From Acephala macrosclerotiorum (lineage: Eukaryota; Ascomycota; Leotiomycetes; Helotiales; Mollisiaceae): 64,000 bases of DNA. This document shows positions 45,935 to 56,589 of the stretch, piece after piece; the stretch's first letter is position 1, and every line of letters begins with the position of its first letter. The DNA lies in assembly GCA_014904845.1 (NCBI GenBank), contig MU119318.1, positions 62,001-126,000 on the forward strand, read 5' to 3'. The position numbers and the translations under genes were made by a program. The notes under the pieces were generated by a model, which was given only the letters and a program-made list of their open reading frames with translations, had not been told where the DNA came from and searched no databases.

Positions 45935-46617
45935 ATGGTTCGTTTATTCCTGCTGGATTTTTGGAAAGGAAAAGCTAACGTGGGAGTCACAGTCGGCCCA
46001 AAACTCAGCGGGTATTCAAACCCTTCTCGATGTATGTATTTGGGATATGAACTGGGGATTATGATGAGGCTGCTGATGAGTGCATAGGCGGAGAGGGAAG
46101 CTCAGAAGATTGTTCAGAGAGGTAGGTTCTGCTGCTGTCATTTGGGGGTCAATTGGGACTGCGTTGCTAACGTTTGTGTAGCCAGAGAATGTGAGCAAGC
46201 TCCTCCTGGCACCAGATGTCATTCGAGAACCTGAGGACTGATTATGGTAGACCGCACGAAGAGAGTAAAGGAGGCTAGAGACGAGGCGAAGAAGGAGATT
46301 GATGAGTACAAGAAGAATAAGGATGAGGAGTTTAAGAAGTTTGAGTCTGAGGTATGCTTGGCATCCTTCTATCTATTCTACCTCCTTCATATGGCAGATC
46401 GATTCTACAGGTCTTGCGAAGATTCTGATTGTTTGGGTTCTAGCACACCAGCGGAAACAAGAAGGCCGAAGAAGACGCAAATAAGGAAGCAGAGGTTAAG
46501 ATGAAGGAGATCAAGGAGGCTGGCAAGAAGGGACAAGACAAAGTCGTTGCGGAGCTATTGAAGGCTGTCTTCGACATCAATCCTGTGGTCCCAGAACGTA
46601 TCGAGGTTCCGAAATAG
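45935..46617 (+). CDS. vma10: V-type proton ATPase subunit G (Vma10)
   Basis: Six exons (45935-45937, 45993-46031, 46088-46121, 46182-46190, 46251-46351, 46444-46617) give 119 residues, normal for subunit G. The first exon is only the ATG, followed by an intron with branch GCTAAC, and exon 4 is 9 nt. Despite this the spliced frame reads MSAQNSAGIQTLLDAEREA, then YRTKRVKEARDEAKKEIDEY and the C-terminal helix. SAGIQTLLDAEREAQKIV and the Arg/Lys/Glu-rich helices are the family signature. Subunit G pairs with subunit E to form the peripheral stalks that connect V1 to Vo, needed for vacuole and endosome acidification. The start-codon intron is shared by many fungal VMA10 genes, to my knowledge. 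Confidence 0.94.
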
Positions 46618-47076
46618 GTGGGGTCGATGTTGGGGGAGCAGATTGTATGACCTAGAACGGCGCCGGGTTCGCGATATCAGCATTGGCTTTTGGACCGCTT
46701 TGATGCTTGGGAGGGGCGTGGGCACGAGGATGAGCTGTATAGACTATTGGTAGCTGGCAATTTCACAATGATATCCATTCGAGAGCGTTGAGGGCATTTT
46801 CTAGGTAACGCTGAATTTGCTTTCTCTCTGTTGCGAGCTCTATGGTAGCTTGACTCAAGTCCGTGGACCTCTCACTTTTCTGTATGCCTTGACTAAATGC
46901 TCAGAATCAAAAAGACGCATCTCTTGGCCCCTCCATGCATCAAGTCACATGTTTGCAAGGATGCACGCTCCAGGTACAGTACGTCACTGACGCTTTTCCG
47001 AGAGCTTCAACATCATCCCATCGCGACTTCCTCACAATGGCATTCTACACCCAAACCCAATGTATAGAGTTCAGCG
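46618..47076. other. Spacer between VMA10 and the lipase gene
   Basis: About 460 bases with terminator and promoter roles. No further gene recognised. An additional 5' lipase exon could lie here. Confidence 0.4.
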
Positions 47077-48249
47077 ATGACATATCTGGTAGCTCGTGTA
47101 ATACGCACGAAATGGCTCCTCCACAATGGGCCACAAGCAACACGCGGCATTCCACGCCCTTTCCTATGCATACCAATGTACTTCTCGACTTGTGGCTGTT
47201 GCGGTCAGCGAGTGGTGAAAGAAAATAGGATTAGCGACCGGGGAGAGAATGGAAGAGGACATATTGATGGGAGGAAGATTGATGAGGATCCGAGGATAAA
47301 TGATTTGGGGAGAGCGATTGAGGATGATTATGCGACTATTCGACAGAATTATGGTACCACCCTTGAGATGCTCGAATGAGAAGGGTGCTGATGTTTGTAG
47401 CTACGCCTAAGAACCCGATTGTCCTTGCACATGGCCTCCTCGGGTTCGACGAGCTGCGTCTAGCGGGCAATCTCCTTCCCGGTGTACAGTACTGGCGCGG
47501 CATCACAGAAGCAATGCGCGCAAATGGCATCGAAGTTATCCTCACCTCCGTCCCTGCATCAGCGAGTATTGAAGAACGAGCTGCGAAGTTGAGTCAGGAC
47601 ATAGCTACCAAAGCCAATGGCAAGAGCGTCAATATCATTGCTCACAGTATGGGAGGTCTAGATGCTAGGTACATGATCTCGCGACTCAAGCCTGACAATG
47701 TCAATGTCCTCTCTTTGACGACCATTGCCACTCCGCATCGAGGATCCTACTTCGCGGATTATACATTGAATGAGATTGGACCTAAGTATTTGGGTCAGAT
47801 TTATAAGGTTATTCAGAATATAGGATACAGCACAGGAGCGTTCAGTCAGTTGACACAGAAGTATATGCAGGAGGAGTTCAATCCCAATACGCCGGACAAG
47901 GAGGGCGTAAGGTACTTCTCGTATGGGGCTACTGCAGACCCTGGGCTCATGAGTGCGTTTCGAAGACCACATAGAATCGTAGAGGAGATGGAAGGGCCGA
48001 ATGATGGGCTGGTCTCGGTTGAGAGCGCGAAGTGGGGGACTTACAAGGGAACGTTGGTTGGAGTTAGTCATTTGGACTTGATCAACTGGTCGAATAGATT
48101 GAGGTCGTGGTTCTGGCACGTCGGTGGGTATAAGAAGAAGTGAGTGTGAGAGCTTCTGCTTTGTGTTAGTTGGCTGACTTGTTGCTAGGTTCAACGCTGT
48201 TGCATTCTACTTGGATATTGTAGACATGCTTGCAAAGGAGGACTTGTAG
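47077..48249 (+). CDS. Triacylglycerol-lipase-like alpha/beta hydrolase
   Basis: Three exons (47077-47353, 47401-48139, 48189-48249) give 358 residues. The catalytic core begins ATPKNPIVLAHGLLGFDEL, the oxyanion-side HG motif of lipases. The nucleophile elbow is IIAHSMGGLDARY (Ser about residue 173), and a candidate His lies in GVSHLDLINW. Further family sequence includes TTIATPHRGSYFADY and GPNDGLVSVESAKWG. It resembles fungal homologues of bacterial triacylglycerol lipases, probably intracellular or mitochondrial because no signal peptide is visible. The N-terminal 90 residues (WLLHNGPQATRGIPRPF, a Cys cluster CGCCGQ, then basic-acidic sequence) are poorly conserved-looking. The true start may lie elsewhere or use another 5' exon, so the core is certain but the N-terminus is not. 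Confidence 0.88.
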
Positions 48250-48680
48250 TTGTTCCTCGAGTATAGAAAGAATTGCTAGATCCTCAAGAGGGCTTCTCTA
48301 TGAATTGTAACAAAACTCTCGCACTTGCTTATAGCCTGCGTTCAAAATTCCTCATTGCTCTGGGACAATTGTACTCAAGCTTACTGTCTTGCTAAGTCCT
48401 GCGTTTGATCTACTCTGCCTTGCTTCACAGTTTTGTCTAAGCAATACCTCAATGTCTGTACCTTGAACAGAAAGGGCCCCAGCCAAAGCTGAATCAAGAG
48501 TCGTAGCATATGCAAGGACATTGAACTTCTGGCTGCAGGGCCCTCTCCCATTCTAGCTCTGTTCGCCAGGCGTCACTCGCCTCTTTTCGCTTCGCTCGGA
48601 CGCTACGGCCTCTAATCACACAGAAGAAATCTCTGCAGTTGTTGTTATGAAAACTCCAAAAAATTTGCAAAAAGATATTT

Positions 48681-48793
48681 GGACCGCTCGGGACTCGAAC
48701 CCGACCCTCCTTACCCAAAATCCGGGCCAAATCCCAGCATGACACCCAAAGTGTGCCATGTGTGTAAGGCGAACTTCCCAGTTCCAGCGGCCC
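48681..48793 (-). ncRNA. tRNA-like core, copy 1
   Basis: Read on the minus strand, the 113-nt core starts GGGCCGC and ends GCGGTCC; these 7-mers pair (one G-U). Just before the 3' end a perfect T-arm reads TCGGG TTCGAGT CCCGA, which is also a Pol III B-box. A GAAC TGGGAA GTTC hairpin sits in the D-arm position. A T5 run lies about 7 nt beyond the 3' end. The middle is too long for a standard tRNA and no anticodon is assignable. It is a tRNA-derived SINE head or a structured Pol III transcript. Confidence 0.5.
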
Positions 48794-49317
48794 TGTGCTA
48801 TATGCGCTATAGACGCTGGTTGATAAGGGAGTTGTGGTTATTTAAAGTTATACGGACGTTTTGCGTTTCGCTAGAATGTCGGATGCGGGGTAGTTGTGAT
48901 AGGAGGTGGGGAGCAAGGCTGGCAAGTGCAATGGGGTATGGCGTGATGGACGAGGCTGTATTTATAGGGGAAGGGGTGAGTGCATGCAAGGCATATTTAG
49001 TCGGTGAATGAGTGGACAAAGGCCAGCAATTGCTTGGACATCAATATTACATCTTTCAGAAGCTATGCTCTATTTCATGCCTTGAACTGTTCGTCAACTT
49101 CAGCCAGCTCATGATCCCCCCATCCCCTCCGACATTATCTCTTAGCACCTCGCTTTGCTCTACCCTCACTTGCATCTTCCAATCAAACCTCAAAAAATTG
49201 AAAGGACTAAGTTTCCATCTAGGGGAAAGTCCAAGCGAGGCTTGGAGATTGAAAGCACCTTCTAAGTCTTCCCTTCCCCTCCAAAATTTTGCCAAAAAAA
49301 AAAAAAATTGATATCTT

Positions 49318-49431
49318 GGATTGCCCAGGGGTCGAAACCGGAATCTCCCTACCCAAAATCTGGGACCCAAGTTCCAGACGCAACCCAAAGTGCCGTGTGT
49401 GTAGGGTATAATACCAGATCACCAGCAACCC
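49318..49431 (-). ncRNA. tRNA-like core, copy 2
   Basis: The minus-strand core of 114 nt starts GGGTTGC and ends GCAATCC, pairing over all seven positions (one G-U). The T-arm-like block is degraded (TTTCGACCC). An A-box-like TTGCGCAATGGG lies just upstream of the 5' 7-mer (about 49436-49447), and a T13-14 terminator-like run follows the 3' end (plus-strand A run about 49294-49307). It has the most complete Pol III signals of the three copies. Confidence 0.5.
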
Positions 49432-50016
49432 TTACCCATTGCGCAATAGACGCTTTGTTTGATGAGGGGTTTCGGCTTATTTAAATCTATACGGATGTTT
49501 GGTGTTTGCTCGGTAGAAGATCAGAGGTGTGGGACTTGTGATAGGAGGGGTTGGAAAGCAAATGTAAGCATTAGAAAGGGGTCACGGCATGATTGGCGAG
49601 GGTATGGAAGTATTCACGAGGCTGGCGAGGTGGGGTTTGCAAGCTAAGCGCGGAGATGGCGAATAGACAAAAACTAGCAAGTGCTGGAACATTGTGCTTT
49701 AATCCTTTGCTAATGACTCTTCGCAAGGTGCAAGGTGCACGAATGCAGAAATCGCTCGTAGTCACTTTTCCTTCTTTACTATTGTTTGCCTTCGCAAAAA
49801 GATGGTTTCCCTCTTTCAAAGTCGTCAATAATACTAGGGCTTTGTCATTTGCCATTACATCTCTGAAGGAAGCTTGCTTCAGCGTTTAACGGCTCGCTTT
49901 GCCATACCTTCGGACCACTTGTACAATCCTTGAGCAAGCAAAAACAGACTTCAAAAAGAGATCCGGATCTTGGTACCAGCCCTCAAAACTGGCAAAAAAA
50001 AAGTAATTGATATCTT

Positions 50017-50132
50017 GGATTGCCCGGGACTCGAACTCGGAACCCCTGCCCAAAATCTGGAACCCAAGTTCCAGCGTGACACCCAAAGTGTGCCACGAGC
50101 GCAGGGAATGATAACCATTTCAACAGCAACCC
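50017..50132 (-). ncRNA. tRNA-like core, copy 3
   Basis: The minus-strand core of 116 nt starts GGGTTGC and ends GCAATCC. It has a B-box-like GAGTTCGAGTCCC and a perfect hairpin CTGGAAC TTGG GTTCCAG (50057-50074) in the position of a variable arm. A T9 run follows about 11 nt after the 3' end. The upstream A-box is poor. Confidence 0.45.
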
Positions 50133-50829
50133 GATCTGATTGATTGATACTGGAAATCGGCTTATTTAATTCTATACGGACCTGTTTGGGAGTTGGCGAG
50201 AAGTCGGCAACGCTAAGGTAGGCGAATGGATTGGGAATAAGGAAGAGGAGGGGAATGGCGTGATAGGGACAAGGCCGGGTTTCACGTGGGAGAAGGAGGT
50301 AGAGGGCTTGGGTCTAGCTTATGGATGGACATTTACGAAGACCAGCAAGTGCTAGCACATTCATGGTCTGCATGACACCTTGAGAAATGCAGGACGCAAA
50401 TATGGTCAACTTTTCCCTTCTTACCGTTGTCTGTGTTTGCAAAAGGACAATCTTAGCTGTTGTCAACTTCAAAGTCGTGATTAATGCTGGAACATTATCG
50501 TCATGGCTGTGGGCAGGTAAAAGAGAAGAGAAAGGGAAAGAAGTCGAGAGTGACGTTCAACAAGTGCCAGCGGACGCTCATCCGGACATGGGCGCAACGG
50601 CTATGCCTATGCTCACACTTTCATGGAGAATTTATACGTACTTCTTGCTTTGCTATATATATAAATGCATTAAGTACATTGTTAGGTTACAATTCCAATG
50701 CTATGACTTCCCCTTGTGCTTTTTCATCCTTTCTCCCAACCTCCTATGTTCACTTCGCAAGTCCTGCATTTTTGGAGGTACATTCACTCCACACCCTAAT
50801 CCTCAACACTCTCACGTTTGTAACGCTAA

Positions 50830-51525
50830 TCAAAACAGAGGAGACTCTTGGTCCATATCATGCTCATAAACCTTCGTCCACCTCCTCCCATCCTGATCTA
50901 ACTCTTCCATCTCATGACTCCAGCTAACCCTCTTCTTCTTCGCCACCCTAACCTTAACCTTCTTTTCGTTCCACCCCACTTCTTCTTCCTTCCCCTCCTT
51001 ATCGTTCCTATTTTTCCATTTCCAGTTAAGCCAAACAATCGTGTTGTATATCCAGGATACGAGATCGATTAGAAGACCGAGGATGAAGATAGATAGCTTG
51101 ATAATTAGGAGGATTGTGAATAGAACTGTGAAAACGGCGAAAATGAAGAGACCAAAGTAAGGGATCAGGATGCATAGGATGAGAAGGTTGAAGCCAAGGA
51201 TGCAGAGGAGCATAGTGGAGAGCATATTTGCCTGCTTGCGGAGAGTTGGGGGTGTGATATCCAAAGGAAAAGTTAATGTCCTGAAAGGCGAGGGACTGTT
51301 CTGGACGAGGATCTCGAGAATCGAGGAGGTTTGGACTTGGAAGAGGAAGAGAGGGGGGGGGGATTGCAGCAGAAAATGAGAATGAAGGAACAAAGAACTT
51401 AAGAGAGAGACATTTTCATCCATAAAACCAACCATCACCACGACAATGGGTGTGAGACATTCATGAAGGACAAAGACAAAGAAACATCCCCAGACGAGAA
51501 AGGATACCTCCAAATGTCCCAGCAC
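50830..51525 (-). CDS. Candidate multi-pass membrane protein, unknown function
   Basis: A 231-codon ORF. A long hydrophobic core (FNLLILCILIPYFGLFIFAV, then TVLFTILLIIKLSIFILGLL) holds about three membrane helices. A strongly charged C-terminal tail follows (KWKNRNDKEGKEEEVGW, KKKRVSWSHEMEELDQDG), with an orderly helix-then-charged-tail layout. The N-terminal 100 residues are less protein-like, so the start could be 51423 or 51225 instead of 51525. No family recognised. It abuts the tandem repeats on one side. Confidence 0.45.
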   Translation of the reverse strand: MLGHLEVSFLVWGCFFVFVLHECLTPIVVVMVGFMDENVSLLSSLFLHSHFLLQSPPPLFLFQVQTSSILEILVQNSPSPFRTLTFPLDITPPTLRKQANMLSTMLLCILGFNLLILCILIPYFGLFIFAVFTVLFTILLIIKLSIFILGLLIDLVSWIYNTIVWLNWKWKNRNDKEGKEEEVGWNEKKVKVRVAKKKRVSWSHEMEELDQDGRRWTKVYEHDMDQESPLF

Positions 51526-52780
51526 CTATGGAACATTCACTAAAACCTTCGTTCCACTTCCTAGGCAAGCGGACACGCCTCGCTTCAACTCTTTCCCCCT
51601 ATTCCCCTTGATTCACCCACTCCCTCCCTCAGAACTGTCCCGTATCCGGCACTTCCCAGTCCTCACCTCCCAGATAAGCGAGACCAACCTCGCCTCGCTT
51701 TACATCACACCACCCCTCCGCCCTTTCCCCTTGCTTCACCCATCCGCTTCCCCCATCCCTTAGCCCACCTATGTAATTCTAAATAACTATAAACCCCCCA
51801 TCAACCATCCCAAGCTCGGTCGCTACGACTGAGTAGGAATTAAAAATAAGAACAAAGGCTAGGTAGCGTAATGGCCAGCACGCGACTAAGTCATTCTGTC
51901 TGTGATCTTGTAGTTGGTTCCCCTTGGCCATTTTTGCGAGTATTGGAATCTCGATTTTGGGGAGTGGAATGGAGGAGGAAGGATGAGATTCGATTCCTTG
52001 CCTGGTTATGAATTATAATCTTTTTCTGGCTACTCTTTGAAAGATGGGTGGAGGCTTGGATCTCAGGTTTTGGTCTATGGTTTGCTTGCTTGAAAGATCA
52101 GGCGATTTCATGTGGTGAAGCGGCTAGCAAGGGAGCAATGAAACGACGCACAGGTCTAAGCCAAGGATGGGAAAGGAGATTATGTCCCGGTGGCTATATA
52201 TGAATGTCCTAGAACTAATCACAACTTTGAAAGGTTGAATCATGAAGAATCATCTTTTTGCTAGAACAGACAATAGTTTTCGCGAGGGAGAAGACAATTG
52301 TAATGTCCTTGATCCTGAGTGAACTCCATCCTTTCACAGTCTCTTTTGTGCAATCTTGAGAAAGTTTTAGTTATCTAAGTTCATTTCTTCAAACACGAGC
52401 TAAACAATACAAGATGCCATGCCACGCACACATGGATTCAGCAAAGCCGGGGGTATGTAAGCAATCCAGTCCAGTCCAGTCCAATTGACTCCGAATTCCC
52501 GCTGACCACAAACCGCAAAACAAGCAAGGCATGCAAGGCAAGCAAGGCAAACGTCAAAACGCCACGCTTAGCCAAGCTACCTATTGATCCAGACTCCAAT
52601 CCTCGAGTCTCGAAGACTCTCATGCTAAGCCCGTACGCCAAATACAAAGATGCATGCAAATAGCCCCCCGAACGATGCTTAAATAAAAGCCAGATCCACG
52701 CACGCTATTTTGAAGACAGAACCGCTCGCTAGATGGAAAACAGAATGTGAAAAGAAAAGGAACATCAGAGTTCCATGAAC
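51526..52780. other. Intergenic region with a tRNA-like relic
   Basis: About 1.25 kb. At about 51858-51932 (plus) TAGCGTAATGGCCAGCACGC resembles a tRNA A-box and D-arm, and GTTGGTTCCCCTTGG lies where a T-arm should be. The anticodon stem does not form, so it is at most a pseudo-tRNA or SINE head. The rest is promoter or terminator sequence. Confidence 0.4.
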
Positions 52781-55700
52781 TCAGTCATCAAGATCGATCA
52801 CCTCTACTACTTTCTTCGGCGCAGCTTGCTTCGATGATGTCGAAGTCCCCCGTCTCAAAGCTCCATCTCCATCGCTCGAGTAATCACTATCGTCCCCAGG
52901 ACCGTTCGTAGCTTTTCTCTTTTCGACCTTGGGACGCCATCTGCCATCAGCCCCGATCAAGATAGCTTTCACATCTAGCTTTCCTTGCTCCTGCAACGAA
53001 GTTCTCACTGAGCCAAGGAAGTCATCTATCTGTAGACTGTATGGGCGAGCATCTTTGCCACACAATGGGCACTTCCAAACATCGATCATACATGGCTGTT
53101 CTGGGCGCTTGGGCTTGCTGTTGCGGGTCAACAGGAAAGTCTCGAGGTCGAAGCATTCGCGGTGCAGGCAGCTACTACCTCGCACAGGTGTTTCGAATAT
53201 CCTCGCCGTGAATGGATCGGCAACGTCAATAGAAAGATCGCTAACTACCATGGCAATATCGTCGTCGTCATCGCCCGATGGCCCTGCTAGACTCTTCTTA
53301 ATCTTGTTCAGAGTTAGATTGAAAGGTATGTGATTTTGATGGACCATTGCAAGGACCTGATTGTGGTGCATGATCTCAATAACCTCAACCGCTATGAAGT
53401 AGCTGAACTCCTTCATCTTACTGCGGCCTTTGAGAATAGAGAGCGTAATTTGATTGGTTGAGTTGGGCGTTGACAATCTTACGAAAGGCGTGATGTCGAT
53501 TGGGAGATCCTTGCCATGATGATTCTTGCGTCTGATCTCCAATTGATTCTTATTGATAGCCAAGGAAGTACTCTCTGGCCACACCGTATCGTAGACGACC
53601 CAGTCGGCAATGGGGCATTTTGTGTCCGTTCGCTTAGTCTGCACACAGCGCAAGCGGTATTGAAGCGTGCCCTTCGTGAACTGCCGGGTCGCGACTTGAC
53701 CATTGCCATGGCTGTTGTCTTTGGGGATCATAGCAAGGTCACCAGGCGGAATCGTGAAATCGAACTTTGAAAGTAGGCTTGTCGAGGAGATTCTGGCTGG
53801 AGACAACACAAAACCGCGAACTGTTTGGTAGTATCTAAAGGCTGGGTTGTCTTGAGAGTTTGTTGAAGGGGAAAGCTCAGCTGCTACCAAGCGTGGGCTG
53901 CGGATGTGTGCCTGGTGTAATGCGGTAACATCGGGGTTTGTTGGCTGCGAAGGATGATTGTATTGCAGCGGCGGGATGAGGGATCTTTGTAGAGGATGTT
54001 TTTGGTTGTATACATGTATGTCGAGTGCTTCTTGGTCGCTCAGCAGACCTGGCTGCCTTTGGCCCGGATACGGTGGCTGTACAGCAATAGGGCCGGCCAT
54101 AGGATATGCACCCTGAGGTCGGTATCCGTTACTAGCAACGCTGTTGTTCCTTGATGGAGTTCGCTGTTGGACATCCATTGGGTTGCTCTCCCTTCTTGAT
54201 TGAACAACACGATTCATTGTAAGAACCTGTCGGCTGAGTAGTTCCTGCTGTTGCAATCGTTGCTGCTGAACGACTTGCTGTTGTACCGCAGCGGTATGTT
54301 GTTGTTGTTGTTGTTGAAGATTATTGTTCTGTTGCCATTGCTGAGCAGCATTCTGCTGGAAATGAGTCGCGGCCCCGGCACTCTGCTGCTGCAGGTACTG
54401 CGATGCAGCCTGGGCTCGTTGCTGCGTCGCCGGATCAGTCTGTTGTGGAAGAACGTAGTATGTTCCGTTCGGTTGCGGTGCCATTTGCCCATTTTGCTGT
54501 GGCTGAGCATGAGCATTACTTCTCACTACTGAAGGAGACGGAAAGTTCTGTTGAACAGGCGATTGCATAGACAGACCCTGAAGAAGTGTCGGGGACGGGG
54601 TGTTTGTATAGACTCGATGGGCTCCAACACTGGGCGGTCGGGACCCATTAATCGCCGGATACGGAGAGCCATCTGGAGCCCTCTGCATTTGAGGTGGTAG
54701 TGGGTTGGAAAACTGCCGATTGCCTCCAGGATCGGGACTTGGCATGTTTTGATTCCAAGCGTCTTGATTGATAGCTTGCTGAGGCCGAGATACTTGGGCC
54801 GAATTCATAGCTACAGGTTGGAAGTAACCGTTGCTTGGCATTGTTGGTGTGGGTACTCGCTGTGCAGGATTGGCCATGGCCGACGAATGCCGCTGTTGGA
54901 TCAATTGATTGTGTAAATTGATGTACTCAGTTGCCAGTGCTCGATTTCGCTCCTGGATCTCTCGTGCGGAGGGTGGGCGTGCAGTGTTGTATCTAGCAGC
55001 TAGCTCCTGATGTCCTCGTTGGTCCTTTTTGAACAAATCTTCCATCCGGGTACCGATCTCTTCATCACGAATTCCTAGATTTCGGCGACTGGCAGTGAAG
55101 ACCACGCTTTGTAAAATGGGCGACAGCAATCCCATGCGGTTGACAAGTTCATCCACAAGAGGGGGATATCCTCGACTAGAGCATTCGAGGGACAGTGCAC
55201 CCCAATCCGAGGCTAGCCTACTCAGAAAGTTACCAACCTCTGCCACGATCTTCCGATATGGCTCTGATGATTGCAACAAGTTACCCAATGGGCTGGGAAA
55301 TTCTGCAAACCATTTCTTGTGATTAACCGCTAAGGAGTCATTGTCTCGGATCAATTGACCAAGAATCCTGACTGCCAGACCCAATACCTGTGCAGTAGGA
55401 TAGCCCTGAATGGACAGAACTTGATTCCGATCCGTGTCCCAACAACAGAAAATCTGGTGCAAAGCAACGTAGAAGGCGTCCTCGGTATCACAAGCCTGTG
55501 CAAGTAATTGAAAGCGTGGACGCTCGAGGCCTGTATTGAGATTATTGACCCCTCCTGATTTCTGAATATGTTGATCTATTAGGGAGACTCTTAGCTTTAA
55601 AGACGGCATTGATGCGGGCTGGATCCGTTGCCTCTTGCGTGGATTTGAAACAGTTGCACCTGACATAGGATAAGACGCAGCAGCAGGTGGTGATGTAGCA

Positions 55701-56589
55701 GGTGGGAATACGACGTTCTGATCAAATCTTGGGGAAGAATTGTTGATCTGCACAGGATTCGGGAGTTGATCCTGCTGTACTTGCCTCGAGTGATGTGTCT
55801 GAACTGGATTCTGCAGTCGGGGCGACTGTTGTCCTTGGTGAGTCGACTGTACAGGTCCAGGCCGTGCAGGCAATGCTTGTGTCTGTGAAAAGCCTCGATC
55901 CAAGACGGGGAAAGTTTGCTGGGCAACTGGAGGCGATACTTGATGTTGGTCTCCTTGCTGAAGGTCTGAAGGTAGCAGTACTGAAGAGGGAAGGGGAGGG
56001 AGATTATTAGACATTGTAGTAGGTGATTCAACTACTTCTGTTGGATTTGTGAATGGTCGGCTGGGCTGATTGCTAGGAGACGATAACGACGCAGATCGGT
56101 CTTGTGTGTTGTTCGAAAAGGGTTCTCGCGGATTTTGGACGTCAGCCTCGCTCGACGAGGGTTGTGGGATGTGGGTCAAGGGAGTGAATGTTGTCGAGGA
56201 GAACTGCCTCGTTTCTTCTCGAGGTCCGTCGCGCCAACCTTCCGTCTGCAATCCATTGACAGCGGTATGTGAAAGAACAGGACTTGGCTCATCGCTTGGG
56301 GCAGGCGAGGGTAATACTGGTGTCGTTGTTCTGGAAGTGATGTTAGGAAGGGGGGTTTCTATACAAGCTTCACTCGGGAATAGGCCGCAACGTACTTCTG
56401 CGCGGATGCTACTTGCGGTACAGAGGACTTTGAAACGCTTGTACGAGGAGTTGGGCGCACTGGAGTACCTCCCACCATCCATGACTTCTGTCTGGCCCCT
56501 CCAAAGAGTGTATTTAAGGTAGCGTTGGAAGAGTCGACGTCTCGGTCGCTCAAAACTGGTTGGCCTTCTTTATCTGGGGGTCGCCGCAT
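52781..56589 (-). CDS. MIZ/SP-RING zinc finger protein (PIAS-type SUMO ligase-like)
   Basis: Two exons (56396-56589 and 52781-56330) give 1247 residues. The intron (56331-56395) has donor GTACGT, branch CTAAC and acceptor TTCCAG. It joins the N-terminus (MRRPPDKEGQPVLSDRD, then TLNTLFGGARQKSWMVGG) to a very long Ser/Pro/Gln-rich central region with polyQ and polyN tracts (about 54250-54520). Residues about 1105-1165 form a MIZ finger: SCLHRECFDLETFLLT, then WKCPLCGKDARPYSL, with C-H-C-C zinc ligands. The tail is acidic with EVIDLDD, a SUMO-interaction-like motif. PIAS/Siz proteins use this finger to promote SUMO transfer. The absence of a recognisable SAP or PINIT domain and the length suggest a Zmiz-type regulator, so SUMO ligase activity is inferred. 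Confidence 0.88.

Larger units (their letters stand above)
48640..50480. repeat. Three tandem copies of a 0.64-0.70 kb tRNA-like repeat unit
   Basis: Matching blocks recur with periods of 637 and 699 bases. These are a T-arm-like GGGACTCGAAC block, an ACCCAAAATC block, an ACACCCAAAGTG block, a CTTATTTAAATCTATACGG block and a CAGCAAGTGCTGGAACATT-type block. Copies are diverged by roughly a quarter by eye, so they are old. No protein is encoded. The tRNA-like core of each copy is annotated separately on the minus strand. Confidence 0.7.

Noticed and set aside
48681..50132. Cluster of genuine tRNA genes
   Set aside because: The cores are 113-116 nt, with no assignable anticodon loop and decayed T-arms in copies 2 and 3. 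They are tRNA-like, not standard tRNAs.
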